Assembly: GCF_001426185.1 (NCBI RefSeq)
Contig: NZ_LMRP01000001.1
Span: 1,714,765 to 1,778,764, forward strand
DNA length: 64,000 nucleotides
Direction: 5' to 3'
Source: Rhodococcus sp. Leaf247
GTDB taxonomy: Bacteria > Actinomycetota > Actinomycetes > Mycobacteriales > Mycobacteriaceae
A program made the position numbers and the translations under genes. Below the pieces are notes generated by a model that made no database searches, had not been told where the DNA came from, and saw only the letters and a program-made list of their open reading frames with translations. Every line of letters starts with the position of its first letter. Position 1 is the first letter of the stretch. Below, piece by piece: positions 24,487-33,021 of this stretch.

Positions 24487-25418
24487 GCGTACCGCACTGT
24501 CGTGCGCTGCATCCCCAGGTCGAGCATCGCGTCGTCGGTGGCGATGGTCAGCTCGACCACGTCACCGTCCTTCAGGTATGCCGGGTTGCTCGCCTGCCGC
24601 TTGAAGAAGGTCTTCCACTTCACGGCCGGCGGCAACAGTGCGCCGATGATCTCGATCGGCTTGGGCGGCGCCTTCAGAGCAGTGCCGCCCGGGGTACCGG
24701 TCAGGATCAGGTCGCCCGGATCGACGCGCTGGAATCCCGTCAGGGTCCTCAGAGCTTCCGTGGGTCGGTAGATCATGTCTGCGACGGTACTGTTCTGCCG
24801 GATCTCGCCGTTGACTCGCAGCATCAACCGGAGTTGCTCGAAGCGGGCCAGGTCGCCGTCCTCGAGAACGAGGAGGACCGGGCCGACGGGGGTGAAGGTC
24901 GGATACGACTTCGCCTCGTAGAACTGGGTCTTGGGCAGCTGGACGTCGCGGGCCGATACGTCGTTGGTGATCACCAACGCGGCGATGTGGTCGGCGACCG
25001 TGTCTTCGTCGATCGTCGATCCCACCGGGAGGGTCTTCCCGACCACCAGCCCTATCTCGACCTCGTAGTCGAGCAACGTCACGTGTGCCGGCTTGACGAT
25101 GTCCGCGCTCGGACCGCTGATCGACCCGGACGACTTGCGGAAGAATGTCAGGGGCACCGTCTCCGGATTCATGCCGGAATCCTTCACGTGCGACACGTAA
25201 TTCGTCATCTGTGCCACCACTCGGCACGGCGCCGTGACGGGTGAGACGAGCTCGAGGGATGCCACCGGGACGGTCTCGCCGCCGGCCGCGGCTGCATCGA
25301 CGGCCGAACGATCGGCGAGCAGGTCGGCGGTGGTGGTGGCGGCGGTGTCCACCCGAACGGCACCCTCGCGGGTCTGCACCCACCATCCGTCGACGGTACG
25401 GAGAACGGCGATGCTCAT
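24483..25418 (-). CDS. Fumarylacetoacetate hydrolase-family protein
   Basis: A 311-aa FAH-superfamily protein. The C-terminal catalytic domain shows LDYEVEIGLVVGK near residue 125 (metal-binding Glu residues), ITNDVSARDVQ near residue 160 and LILTGTPGGTALK near residue 235. Family members hydrolyse C-C bonds of ring-cleavage products or decarboxylate/isomerise 2-hydroxy-hexadienedioates. Placed between the extradiol dioxygenase and the hydroxylase, it would act on the ring-cleavage product. The ATG at 25416-25418 overlaps the dioxygenase stop by 4 bp. Confidence 0.88.
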   Translation of the reverse strand: MSIAVLRTVDGWWVQTREGAVRVDTAATTTADLLADRSAVDAAAAGGETVPVASLELVSPVTAPCRVVAQMTNYVSHVKDSGMNPETVPLTFFRKSSGSISGPSADIVKPAHVTLLDYEVEIGLVVGKTLPVGSTIDEDTVADHIAALVITNDVSARDVQLPKTQFYEAKSYPTFTPVGPVLLVLEDGDLARFEQLRLMLRVNGEIRQNSTVADMIYRPTEALRTLTGFQRVDPGDLILTGTPGGTALKAPPKPIEIIGALLPPAVKWKTFFKRQASNPAYLKDGDVVELTIATDDAMLDLGMQRTTVRYA

Positions 25419-26581
25419 GACGACGCTACTTTCATCAGGCCGAGCAGGCGCTCGGAGTCGAATTCGTTGTCGCTGCGCAGTCCCAGAAGAATGGAGCGCA
25501 GCTCGGACAGGGAACGTCTGTTGGGCGCGATGCCCAGGAAATCCTTGCTGGCGGGTGGTCCCCACTGCGCGAGTCCGGACGCCGTCATCGGCGCCCAGCC
25601 CGGTTCGAGCGAGGCGTCGAAACGGTCACCGTCACTGAAGTGTTCGACCAGGAAACCGTCGGGATCGCGCCAGTAGTCGAAGATCTGGCTGCCCTGGATG
25701 TGTCGGCCGATCCCCCAGGAGTGCTGATATCCGCGTTCGGTCAGGTAGCGACTCCCGGCGCCGATGGCATCGAGGTCGCACACCTGGTACGCCGAATGCA
25801 CGTACCGGTCGGAGGGCCCCAGGGTCATCGCCAGCGTGTGGTGGTCGGTGGGCTCGGATCCGCGGTCGCAGCGGATGAAGCTCATGACCGGGCCGCGGTG
25901 GCGTTGGCCGTCGTAGTAGAGGAAGTCGCTGACGATCAGACCGAGATGCTGCAGGTACCAGTTCAGGTTCTCCAAGTAGCGACTGCGTTGGAGCACGACG
26001 TGGCCGAGCCGCTCCACGAGTGCCGGCTCGTGCGGGGGTCGCTGCGTCGAGTTGGTGCGCGTGATTCCGGCCGGATCCATCGCTCCGAAGTTGTAGTCGT
26101 GCGTACGTTGCCCCGGCAGCTGTCGGCCGTCGTCGAGGTCTGCGACGACACGTACCGGTTGCCCGCTCGGGTCCGTCAGGGTGACCCCGACGCCGCCGAT
26201 CGACTCGGGAAGACGCTCCACCCGGTGTCCGGTGGCCTCGGCAAGGCGCAGTACGTCCGCGCTCTCGGCCGCGCGGAACGCAGCGCCGACGTAGGCGGTG
26301 CGACGGCCCTTCCTGATGATCACGCACGGCGATCCGGCGGCCCGTCCGCGCAGGTGGAGCTCGTCGTCGGTCCGGAAGGTCACGGTGAAGCCGAAGGCCT
26401 CGGCGAACGTCCGGGCCTTGTCCAGATCGGGCTTACGAAACTCGAGCCAGGCGACGTCCTGAACTTTGATCACCGGGTTCGTCGCGCGGCCCGGGTGCTC
26501 ACCAGGCAACGCCCCCTGGTCGACATGCATCCCTCGATGCCCGTCGACGTCACGTGTTCGATGCGCGTGATCGATCGTCAT
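25415..26581 (-). CDS. VOC-superfamily extradiol dioxygenase-like protein
   Basis: A 388-aa two-domain vicinal-oxygen-chelate protein. The N-terminal domain (VAWLEFRKPDLDKARTFAEAFGF, ~residue 45) and C-terminal domain (RLGHVVLQRSRYLENLNWYLQHLG, ~residue 195) repeat the βαβββ pattern. His in GHVVLQ, His in RYVHSAYQV and Glu in GFLVEHF are the expected 2-His-1-carboxylate metal ligands. Likely cleaves a catechol-type ring next to the hydroxyls. ATG 26581 is chosen over a GTG at 26587 because GAGGGG sits at proper distance before the ATG. First gene of the operon. Confidence 0.85.
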   Translation of the reverse strand: MTIDHAHRTRDVDGHRGMHVDQGALPGEHPGRATNPVIKVQDVAWLEFRKPDLDKARTFAEAFGFTVTFRTDDELHLRGRAAGSPCVIIRKGRRTAYVGAAFRAAESADVLRLAEATGHRVERLPESIGGVGVTLTDPSGQPVRVVADLDDGRQLPGQRTHDYNFGAMDPAGITRTNSTQRPPHEPALVERLGHVVLQRSRYLENLNWYLQHLGLIVSDFLYYDGQRHRGPVMSFIRCDRGSEPTDHHTLAMTLGPSDRYVHSAYQVCDLDAIGAGSRYLTERGYQHSWGIGRHIQGSQIFDYWRDPDGFLVEHFSDGDRFDASLEPGWAPMTASGLAQWGPPASKDFLGIAPNRRSLSELRSILLGLRSDNEFDSERLLGLMKVASS

Positions 26582-26599
26582 GGCCACCCCTCACAGTTA

Positions 26600-26613
26600 T
26601 GACGATATCGTCA
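26600..26613. promoter_or_regulatory. Perfect palindromic operator TGACGATATCGTCA
   Basis: A 14-bp perfect palindrome 18 bp upstream of the dioxygenase start and 75 bp upstream of the divergent TetR start. Position and symmetry make it the likely binding site of that TetR protein, controlling the six-gene catabolic operon and possibly itself. Confidence 0.6.
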
Positions 26614-26688
26614 CCTATGAGGAGTTCCGCAGTCAAGGGGCGCCGCTTAGACTCGTCACATCGCTGGGCATCGAAAGCAGGGCACTCC

Positions 26689-27363
26689 ATGACGCAGGTC
26701 AACCGACTCGAACGTCGTAAGGCGCGTACTCGCGCCGCGCTCGTCGCCGCTGCACAGGGGTTTCTCGCCGAAGGCCGCAGTACGGCACCGGTTCTCGAGA
26801 TCACCCAGGCCGCGGACGTGGGAATGGGCTCGTTCTACAACCACTTCGAGAGCAAGGACGATCTCTTCCGCGCAGCCGTGGACGATGCGCTCGAGTCGGT
26901 CGGCGCCTATCTGGACACCTTGACCGTGGACCTGGTGGACCCGGTCGAGATGTTCACCCAGTCGTTCCGATTGGTCGGACGGCTGTTCCGCCTCGAACCG
27001 GAACTCAGTCGGGTCCTGCTCAATTCGGAACCGACGCTCGCCGGATCCACGCACAGCGGTCTCGGACCCAGGTCACTGCGGGACATCACGGCCGCGGCAG
27101 ACATCGGCCGATTCGAGGCAGCCGATCCGGAACTGGCCCTCGCCATGGTGACGGGGTGCCTCCTAGCGCTCGGACGCCTGTTGATGGACCAGCCCGAACG
27201 TGACGGGGACACCGCCGTCGACGCCATGACGGCGCACGTCCTGTGTGCGCTGGGGGTGTCGGCGACCGAGGCGACCGAGCTGTGCAGCCGACCTCTGCCC
27301 CAGTTCGCCGACACGGCCCTGCAGACGGTCGTGGAGCAGGCCGTGGACCGGCAGGCCACGTAA
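26689..27363 (+). CDS. TetR-family regulator of the P450/dioxygenase operon
   Basis: A 224-aa TetR-type protein: helix-turn-helix in residues ~12-55 (RKARTRAALVAAAQGFL, then QAADVGMGSFYNHFESKDDL), followed by a helical ligand domain. The ATG at 26689 is preferred because the DNA-binding domain starts just after it; an ATG at 26554 would extend across the operator. It is divergent from the catabolic operon and so its probable repressor. The response-regulator gene begins 31 bp downstream on the same strand but is likely independent in function. Confidence 0.88.
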   Translation: MTQVNRLERRKARTRAALVAAAQGFLAEGRSTAPVLEITQAADVGMGSFYNHFESKDDLFRAAVDDALESVGAYLDTLTVDLVDPVEMFTQSFRLVGRLFRLEPELSRVLLNSEPTLAGSTHSGLGPRSLRDITAAADIGRFEAADPELALAMVTGCLLALGRLLMDQPERDGDTAVDAMTAHVLCALGVSATEATELCSRPLPQFADTALQTVVEQAVDRQAT

Positions 27364-27394
27364 GTTCGGCCGTTCACGGACGAAGGGATCATCG

Positions 27395-28048
27395 ATGGGG
27401 CTTCGTGTGGTCATTGCGGACGACGACGTCCTTCTCCGCGAGGGGCTGACCAGTCTGCTGACACGGGCCGGGCTCGATGTGGTCGGGCAGGCCGGCGACG
27501 CCGGTGAGTTGGAAGCCCTGGTGGCCAGTGAGTCTCCCCAGCTCGCGATCATCGACATCCGGATGCCGCCCTCGCCTACCTCCGAGGGCCTGGACGCTGC
27601 GCTGAGGATCCGCGCGGAATTCCCGGAGGTCGCGATGCTGCTCCTGTCGGCGCATGTCGATGTCGACCAGGCGCTGGAGTTGCTCGACAGCGGGAAGGGC
27701 ATCGGCTATCTGCTCAAGTCCCGCGTGACCGACATCGACGACTTCGTCGCGACAGTCGACCGGATCGCCGGTGGTGCCTCGGTGATCGATCCAGGGCTGG
27801 TGTTCGAACTGGTGGCTGCCAGACGGCGCGACGATCCGCTGGGCGCACTCAGTGCCCGCGAGCGCGACGTACTCACGTTGATGGCCGAGGGACTGTCCAA
27901 CGCCGGCATCGCGCGCCGGTTGTGGATCACCGAGGGAACCGTGGAGAAGCACGTGCGCAGCATCCTGACCAAGCTCGACCTCGCCGAGACGTCGGACGAC
28001 CATCGCCGCGTGCGAGCCGTCATCATGTACCTGGACGCGCAGACCTGA
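27395..28048 (+). CDS. NarL/LuxR-type response regulator
   Basis: A 217-aa two-component response regulator: receiver domain (residues 1-120) with the acidic pair in VVIADDDVLL, phospho-acceptor Asp in LAIIDIRMP (~residue 54) and Lys in GYLLKSRV, then a LuxR helix-turn-helix (LSARERDVLTLMAEGLSN, then TEGTVEKHVRSIL). It is separated from the histidine kinase gene at 28508 only by a receiver-only gene on the other strand, so the kinase is its likely partner. Confidence 0.9.
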   Translation: MGLRVVIADDDVLLREGLTSLLTRAGLDVVGQAGDAGELEALVASESPQLAIIDIRMPPSPTSEGLDAALRIRAEFPEVAMLLLSAHVDVDQALELLDSGKGIGYLLKSRVTDIDDFVATVDRIAGGASVIDPGLVFELVAARRRDDPLGALSARERDVLTLMAEGLSNAGIARRLWITEGTVEKHVRSILTKLDLAETSDDHRRVRAVIMYLDAQT

Positions 28049-28057
28049 CCGCTCCGA

Positions 28058-28432
28058 TCAGGTACGCGTCAACAACGCCACGACGGCGTCCGCGGACAGT
28101 CCGAACTTCGGGAGGAATCCGATGGCGGAACTCGATTCCACCAGGTCGGCGAAGTCTTCTTCGTCGTGCGTCGACACCAGGATGATGTCCGGCCGAGGAC
28201 GGACGCCCGCGGCGTGGAGAGCCTCCACGACGTCGAAACCACTCTCGGCGCCGAGGTCGATATCGACCAGGATCACATCCGGGCGGTGCTCGTCGGCGAA
28301 CTGCAGGGCCTGCGCACATGTCGACGCCGTGCCGACGACGGTCATGCCCGCGGATTCGAGCACCCGTCGCGCCGCCGCGCAGAAGGCAGCGCTGTCGTCC
28401 ACGATCAGTGCGCGACGGTCGGAGCGGGTCAT
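28058..28432 (-). CDS. Receiver-domain-only response regulator (antisense between RR and HK)
   Basis: A 124-aa protein that is a receiver domain alone: acidic pair in ALIVDDSAAF, phospho-acceptor Asp in VILVDIDLG (~residue 54), a Ser/Thr in ILVSTHDEED and Lys in GFLPKFGLS (~residue 108). There is no output domain; the frame stops right after the last helix. All phosphorylation residues are present, so it may act as a phosphate sink or a protein-protein regulator for the neighbouring kinase. It is transcribed opposite to both partners, ending 9 bp from the response-regulator stop and starting 75 bp before the kinase start. An ATG at 28468 is an alternative start. Confidence 0.8.
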   Translation of the reverse strand: MTRSDRRALIVDDSAAFCAAARRVLESAGMTVVGTASTCAQALQFADEHRPDVILVDIDLGAESGFDVVEALHAAGVRPRPDIILVSTHDEEDFADLVESSSAIGFLPKFGLSADAVVALLTRT

Positions 28433-28507
28433 GCTGTCGACAGTGTCAGAGACGTGGCCGAGCGTCATTACCGCTAGCCGCAATCTTCGCCTGCCGGGAG
28501 CCTGTCG

Positions 28508-30346
28508 GTGATCGCGGCGAGCCCGGATGCCGAGCGCGGCACCGGACGCGAACGGGCGCTCGCCTTCCTGCTGAGACCGAGCACGCCACCGCTCGCGTGG
28601 GGGATCGCCGCCGGTGCCGGTCTGATCGTCGTCGAGATCCTCCTCGTGCACCTGCTGAAGATGCTGGCACCGGAGAACGCGTTCGGAGCAGTGTTCGTCT
28701 TCGGTGTCCTGTGCATCTCCGCCGGGTGCGGCTTCCGGACGGCCATCGCTATGTCGGTCGCCAGTACGGCCGCCTACGCGTACGTCCATGTCGTCGAGAG
28801 CAGCGAGAGCCTGGTTCCGTCCGTCCTCGTCTTCCTGGTGCTGGCGCTGCTGACCAATCTGCTCGTCGGACAATCCCGGGTTCGGGCCGTCGAATCGGAC
28901 CAACGGCGCCGCGAGGCGGATCTACTGGCCGACTTCGCGCGGATCCTCCTGCGTCGCACGGTGACACCCGAGATGTTCGGCGAGGCCGGCCGGAGACTGA
29001 CCGACGTTCTCGAACTGCCCGCTCCGTACGCCGTTCTGGGCGCGCACGATGTGCCCCTCGGGCCCGGTCACCAGCGAATCACGTTGCGCGACGGTACGAC
29101 ACCCACCGGATCTCTGCTCGTCCCTGCGCACCTCTCCCCTGCCGACTCCCGTCGGGTGCGCCGCGTCGTCCCGTCGCTGGAAGCGCTGTTGGCTGCTTCT
29201 CGTGAGCGGGAACGACTCCACCGCACGACCGTCGACCTCGCCCGTCAGCAGGCATCGTTGCGCCGCATCGCCACGCTCGTCGCTCTGCGGTCGGATCTCG
29301 ACGAGGTGTATCGCCGCGTCGCGGAGGAGCTGGCCGACGGGCTCGACGTCGAGCATGTCTCGCTCGTGCGATACGAGAACCATGAGCACTACACGGTGAT
29401 CTCCGCCCGTGACGACGACGGCGCTCACCTGCATCCGGGCGAGGTACTGCCTCTCGGCGGACACAACGTGTGCACCCTCGTCCACGACAGTGGACGACCC
29501 ACGACCATCGACTACCGCGAGGCGACCGGACCGGTCGCTCAGCGACTGGCCGAGCGGGGGTTCGCGACGGGTATCGGCGTTCCGATCACGGTCGACGACA
29601 CCGTGTGGGGAGCCGTCGTCGTCGGTGTCTCCAGCACAGAGGATCCGAAACACGATGTCTACGAACGGTTGTCGGATTTCGCCGACCTCGTCGCTACCGC
29701 CGTCTACAACAACGAGACCCGCGCCCGGCTGACGGAGTCACGCGCACGTGTCGTAGCGGCCGCGGATCAAGCCCGTCGTGTCATCGAACGGGACCTGCAC
29801 GACGGAGCACAGCAACGAATCGTCTCCCTGGGGATGGATCTGCGAGCAGCCCAGGCGTCGGTGCCCGACGAGTTCGGTGACCTGCGCGAGCAGTTGGACC
29901 GCAGTGTCAGGACCTTGTCGCTTGTCCACTCGGACCTGCAGGAACTCTCCCGCGGCATCCACCCGGCGATCCTGTCGCGCGGCGGACTCGCACCCGCTCT
30001 CAAGACACTCGCCCGTCGATCGCCCGTCCCGACAGCGCTGACGACGGACATTCCCGGGCGACTCCCCGAATCCGTCGAGGTGGCAGCGTATTACGTGGTC
30101 GCCGAGGCATTGACGAACGCGGCGAAATACGCGCAGGCCACCGAGGTCGTCATCTCGGCGGTAGCGCGAGACGGCGCGCTGGAACTGACCGTCACCGACG
30201 ACGGCTCGGGAGGCGCCGATGCGTCAGGAGGATCGGGACTGATCGGACTCCAGGATCGAGTCCACGCCATCGGCGGCACGTTGACGGTGTCGAGCCCACT
30301 CGGCGTCGGCACGACCCTCGAGGCCCGTATACCTGCTACCCGGTAG
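28508..30346 (+). CDS. Membrane sensor histidine kinase (HisKA_3, GAF)
   Basis: A 612-aa kinase: four hydrophobic segments in residues ~28-122, resembling the DUF4118 (KdpD-like) membrane module; a linker; a GAF domain in ~250-400 (LDEVYRRVAEELADGL onward); the HisKA_3 phospho-acceptor region ERDLHDGAQQR with His431; and a HATPase domain with N-box EALTNAAKYA (~533-542) and G-box DDGSGG. GTG start with GGGAG eight bases upstream. The sensed signal is unknown; GAF suggests a small cytoplasmic ligand or redox cue. Partners are the NarL-type regulator and possibly the receiver-only protein. Confidence 0.9.
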   Translation: MIAASPDAERGTGRERALAFLLRPSTPPLAWGIAAGAGLIVVEILLVHLLKMLAPENAFGAVFVFGVLCISAGCGFRTAIAMSVASTAAYAYVHVVESSESLVPSVLVFLVLALLTNLLVGQSRVRAVESDQRRREADLLADFARILLRRTVTPEMFGEAGRRLTDVLELPAPYAVLGAHDVPLGPGHQRITLRDGTTPTGSLLVPAHLSPADSRRVRRVVPSLEALLAASRERERLHRTTVDLARQQASLRRIATLVALRSDLDEVYRRVAEELADGLDVEHVSLVRYENHEHYTVISARDDDGAHLHPGEVLPLGGHNVCTLVHDSGRPTTIDYREATGPVAQRLAERGFATGIGVPITVDDTVWGAVVVGVSSTEDPKHDVYERLSDFADLVATAVYNNETRARLTESRARVVAAADQARRVIERDLHDGAQQRIVSLGMDLRAAQASVPDEFGDLREQLDRSVRTLSLVHSDLQELSRGIHPAILSRGGLAPALKTLARRSPVPTALTTDIPGRLPESVEVAAYYVVAEALTNAAKYAQATEVVISAVARDGALELTVTDDGSGGADASGGSGLIGLQDRVHAIGGTLTVSSPLGVGTTLEARIPATR

Positions 30347-30459
30347 TGAACGCTGCGGACACCACTCCCCCGGGTTGCCTGTCAGCAGCGACGACAACGA
30401 CTCGCGGGCGGACCAGTGTTGTCCTCACACCGAAACGTCGTTCACACCAGGAGGACACC

Positions 30460-31281
30460 ATGCCGTACATCACCACTACCGACGGAACCGAGATCTACTA
30501 CACGGAGCAGGGCTCCGGGAAGCCGGTGCTGCTCAGCCACGGCTGGCCGCTGTCGTCCGACGCCTGGCAGACCGAGCTCAAGCTGCTCGCCGACGCCGGC
30601 TTCCGCGCCATCGCCCACGACCGCCGCGGGCACGGCCGCTCCTCCAAGACCTACGTCGGCAACGACATGGACACCTATGCACGCGACCTCGCGGAACTGG
30701 TCGAGGCACTGGACCTGCAGGACCTCACGCTGATCGGCCACTCGACCGGCGGCGGCGAAGTAGTCCGATACGCCGCGCAGCACGGCGGAAGCCGCGTCGC
30801 ACGCATCATCACCGCGGGCGCTGTCCCCCCGATCATGCTGAAGTCCGACACCAATCCCGAGGGCACGCCGATCGAGGCGCTCGACGACATCCGGGCCGGC
30901 GTCCTCACCGACCGCTCGCAGTTCTACAAGGATCTGTCCGAGGCCTTCTTCGGCGCGAACCGTGAAGGATCCGCCGTCTCGCAGGGCGCCAAGGACGACT
31001 TCTGGCGTCAGGGCATGCTCGTCAATCTCGCCGCCGCGTACGACTGCGTGAAGGCGTTCTCGGAAACGGACTTCACCGAGGACCTGGCGGCTCTGACCGT
31101 CCCGGTCTTCATCGCTCACGGCGACGACGACCAAATCGTTCCCATCGCGGCCGCGGCGCTGAAGACCGCCGAGCTGGTCGCACACGGCACCCTGAAGGTG
31201 TACCCGGGTGCCCCGCACGGAATCTACGGTGACTACCAGAAGGCCTTGGACGCAGACATTCTCGCGCTGCTCGCCGAATAG
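30460..31281 (+). CDS. Alpha/beta hydrolase (non-haem chloroperoxidase-like)
   Basis: A 273-aa α/β hydrolase close to the cofactor-free haloperoxidase/esterase group: oxyanion SHGWPLSSDAW near residue 28, nucleophile elbow GHSTGGGE near residue 96 (Ser), acid Asp in AHGDDDQIVP near residue 225 and His in PGAPHGIYG near residue 252. Substrate likely an ester; peroxidase activity is a known side reaction. A strong AGGAGG ribosome site precedes the ATG at 30460. No signal peptide. Confidence 0.9.
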   Translation: MPYITTTDGTEIYYTEQGSGKPVLLSHGWPLSSDAWQTELKLLADAGFRAIAHDRRGHGRSSKTYVGNDMDTYARDLAELVEALDLQDLTLIGHSTGGGEVVRYAAQHGGSRVARIITAGAVPPIMLKSDTNPEGTPIEALDDIRAGVLTDRSQFYKDLSEAFFGANREGSAVSQGAKDDFWRQGMLVNLAAAYDCVKAFSETDFTEDLAALTVPVFIAHGDDDQIVPIAAAALKTAELVAHGTLKVYPGAPHGIYGDYQKALDADILALLAE

Positions 31282-31313
31282 TCGATACGCCCGTTCCCGG
31301 AGAGGATCTCGAC

Positions 31314-32921
31314 ATGGCAACCACGACCGTCACCCCCGCGTCCCCGGTATCCGCGTGGGCACCACTGCGCAGCAGGATCTACCGGACGCTGTTCCTCGCG
31401 CAGCTGGTGTCGAACATCGGCCTGTGGATGCAGACGGTCGGATCGCAATGGTTCCTGGTCGAGCACGGCAGCAGCGCCACCGTCGTGGCGCTGGTCCAGA
31501 CCGCCAGCCTTCTCCCCACGCTGGTTCTCGCACTGCCGGCCGGCGGCCTCGCCGACCTGCTCGATCGCCGTCGACTCCTCATCGTCGTCACGACCTATAC
31601 GGCTCTCGTCGCGGCGGCGACGACGTATCTGGCCTACGCCGATATTCTGTCGCCGATCATGTTGCTGGGCACGACGTTCCTTCTCGGCTGCGGATCTGCG
31701 CTCTCGGCGCCGGCGTGGCAGGCTATTCAACCGGAACTGGTTCCGGCAGAACAGATCCCTGCCGCGTCGGCACTGGGCGGCGTGACCGTGAACGGCGCCC
31801 GCGCCATCGGTCCCGCACTCGGTGGTGTGATCGTGGCGGCCGCCGGGCCGGCCGCCGTGTTCGCCCTGAACGCCGCGTCGTTCGTCGTCATCATCGCCGC
31901 GCTCGTGTGGTGGCGTCGTCCCGCGGAGGACAAGGGTGTCGACCACGAACGGCTCGGCCGTTCGATGATGACCGGGGTGCACTACATGCAGTCCGCGCCG
32001 ATCGTTCGACGCATTCTTCTGCGGTCCGCCGTGTTCGCGTTCCCGGCGTCGGCCCTCTGGGCGTTGCTGCCGCTCGCATCGTCACAGCATCTCGGTTTCG
32101 GTGCGTCGGGCTACGGAATGATTCTCGGCGTTCTCGGGGTAGGCGCGGTGACCGGCGTGGCACTCTTCCCGAGGCTCCGACGCCGGTTCGGAGCCAATAC
32201 GATGCTGGCGATATCCGCGGTGTCGTACGCACTCGGGGTCGTCGCGGTGGCAATCCTACCGATCTGGATCGTGGTGCCCGCGCTCCTGCTGTCGGGCGCC
32301 GCCTGGATAGGCACTCTCACGACACTCAACGCATCGATCCAACTGTCCCTCGCGCACTGGGTGCGGGCCAGAGGTATGTCGATCTACCTGTTGGTGTTCA
32401 TGGGTTCCCAGGCACTCGGCTCCTTCGTCTGGGGCGTGATCGCTTCCCATGCGGGTTATGCAGCAGCCCTGGTCATCTCGGCAGTTCTTCTCGTCGCAGC
32501 AGGCGCGAGCGTCGCCATCCTTCCGCTGCACGCGGCGACCGGCACCCTGCCGCGGGGAGTATCGACGGCCTGGCCCACGCCGACCGTCATCTTCGAGCCC
32601 GACCCCGAGGACGGACCCGTGGTGATCTCCGTGACCTACCGAGTCGCCCTCGACGAGCAGGACGCGTTCGATCACGCCATGTCCGCCGTCGGCATCGCTC
32701 GTCGCCGGACCGGCGGCTATTCCTGGGGTCTCTACCGCGACAGCGCGGACGCGGAACTGCGGATCGAGCAGTTCACGGCGTCGTCCTGGGCCGAGTTCGA
32801 ACGACAGCACCGGGATCGCTGGACCGACTCCGATCACGCACTGATCACCGACGCTCTGTCGCACACCCGCGACGGCCGAACGGAGCGGGAGCAACACGTC
32901 TTCAGCGTTCGCCGTCGCTGA
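31314..32921 (+). CDS. MFS exporter with C-terminal soluble domain (MFS_3/EntS-like)
   Basis: A 535-aa transporter. Residues ~15-410 carry about twelve membrane segments with the EntS-like start (APLRSRIYRTLFLAQLVSNIG). Residues ~420-535 are soluble and resemble a ferredoxin-like αβ-barrel (DGPVVISVTYRVALDEQDAF..., ending EQHVFSVRRR); this tail is common in the MFS_3 family. Probable efflux of a siderophore-like or toxic compound. It starts 32 bp after the hydrolase stop, so both may be co-transcribed. Confidence 0.85.
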   Translation: MATTTVTPASPVSAWAPLRSRIYRTLFLAQLVSNIGLWMQTVGSQWFLVEHGSSATVVALVQTASLLPTLVLALPAGGLADLLDRRRLLIVVTTYTALVAAATTYLAYADILSPIMLLGTTFLLGCGSALSAPAWQAIQPELVPAEQIPAASALGGVTVNGARAIGPALGGVIVAAAGPAAVFALNAASFVVIIAALVWWRRPAEDKGVDHERLGRSMMTGVHYMQSAPIVRRILLRSAVFAFPASALWALLPLASSQHLGFGASGYGMILGVLGVGAVTGVALFPRLRRRFGANTMLAISAVSYALGVVAVAILPIWIVVPALLLSGAAWIGTLTTLNASIQLSLAHWVRARGMSIYLLVFMGSQALGSFVWGVIASHAGYAAALVISAVLLVAAGASVAILPLHAATGTLPRGVSTAWPTPTVIFEPDPEDGPVVISVTYRVALDEQDAFDHAMSAVGIARRRTGGYSWGLYRDSADAELRIEQFTASSWAEFERQHRDRWTDSDHALITDALSHTRDGRTEREQHVFSVRRR

Positions 32922-32923
32922 GA

Positions 32924-32943
32924 AGTCCTCGCGGAAGAGGACT
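32924..32943 (+). terminator. Hairpin after MFS exporter
   Basis: AGTCCTC and GAGGACT pair perfectly around a 6-base loop, two bases past the MFS stop codon. No T-run follows, as is usual for high-GC actinobacteria. Confidence 0.45.
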
Positions 32944-33021
32944 GACGAAACCATCAGCACTGGCGCGTTCACCTGTTAGGTTGTCCGCGGGCCGGGGGGC
33001 GGCTCCGACGAGGGGGCGACC

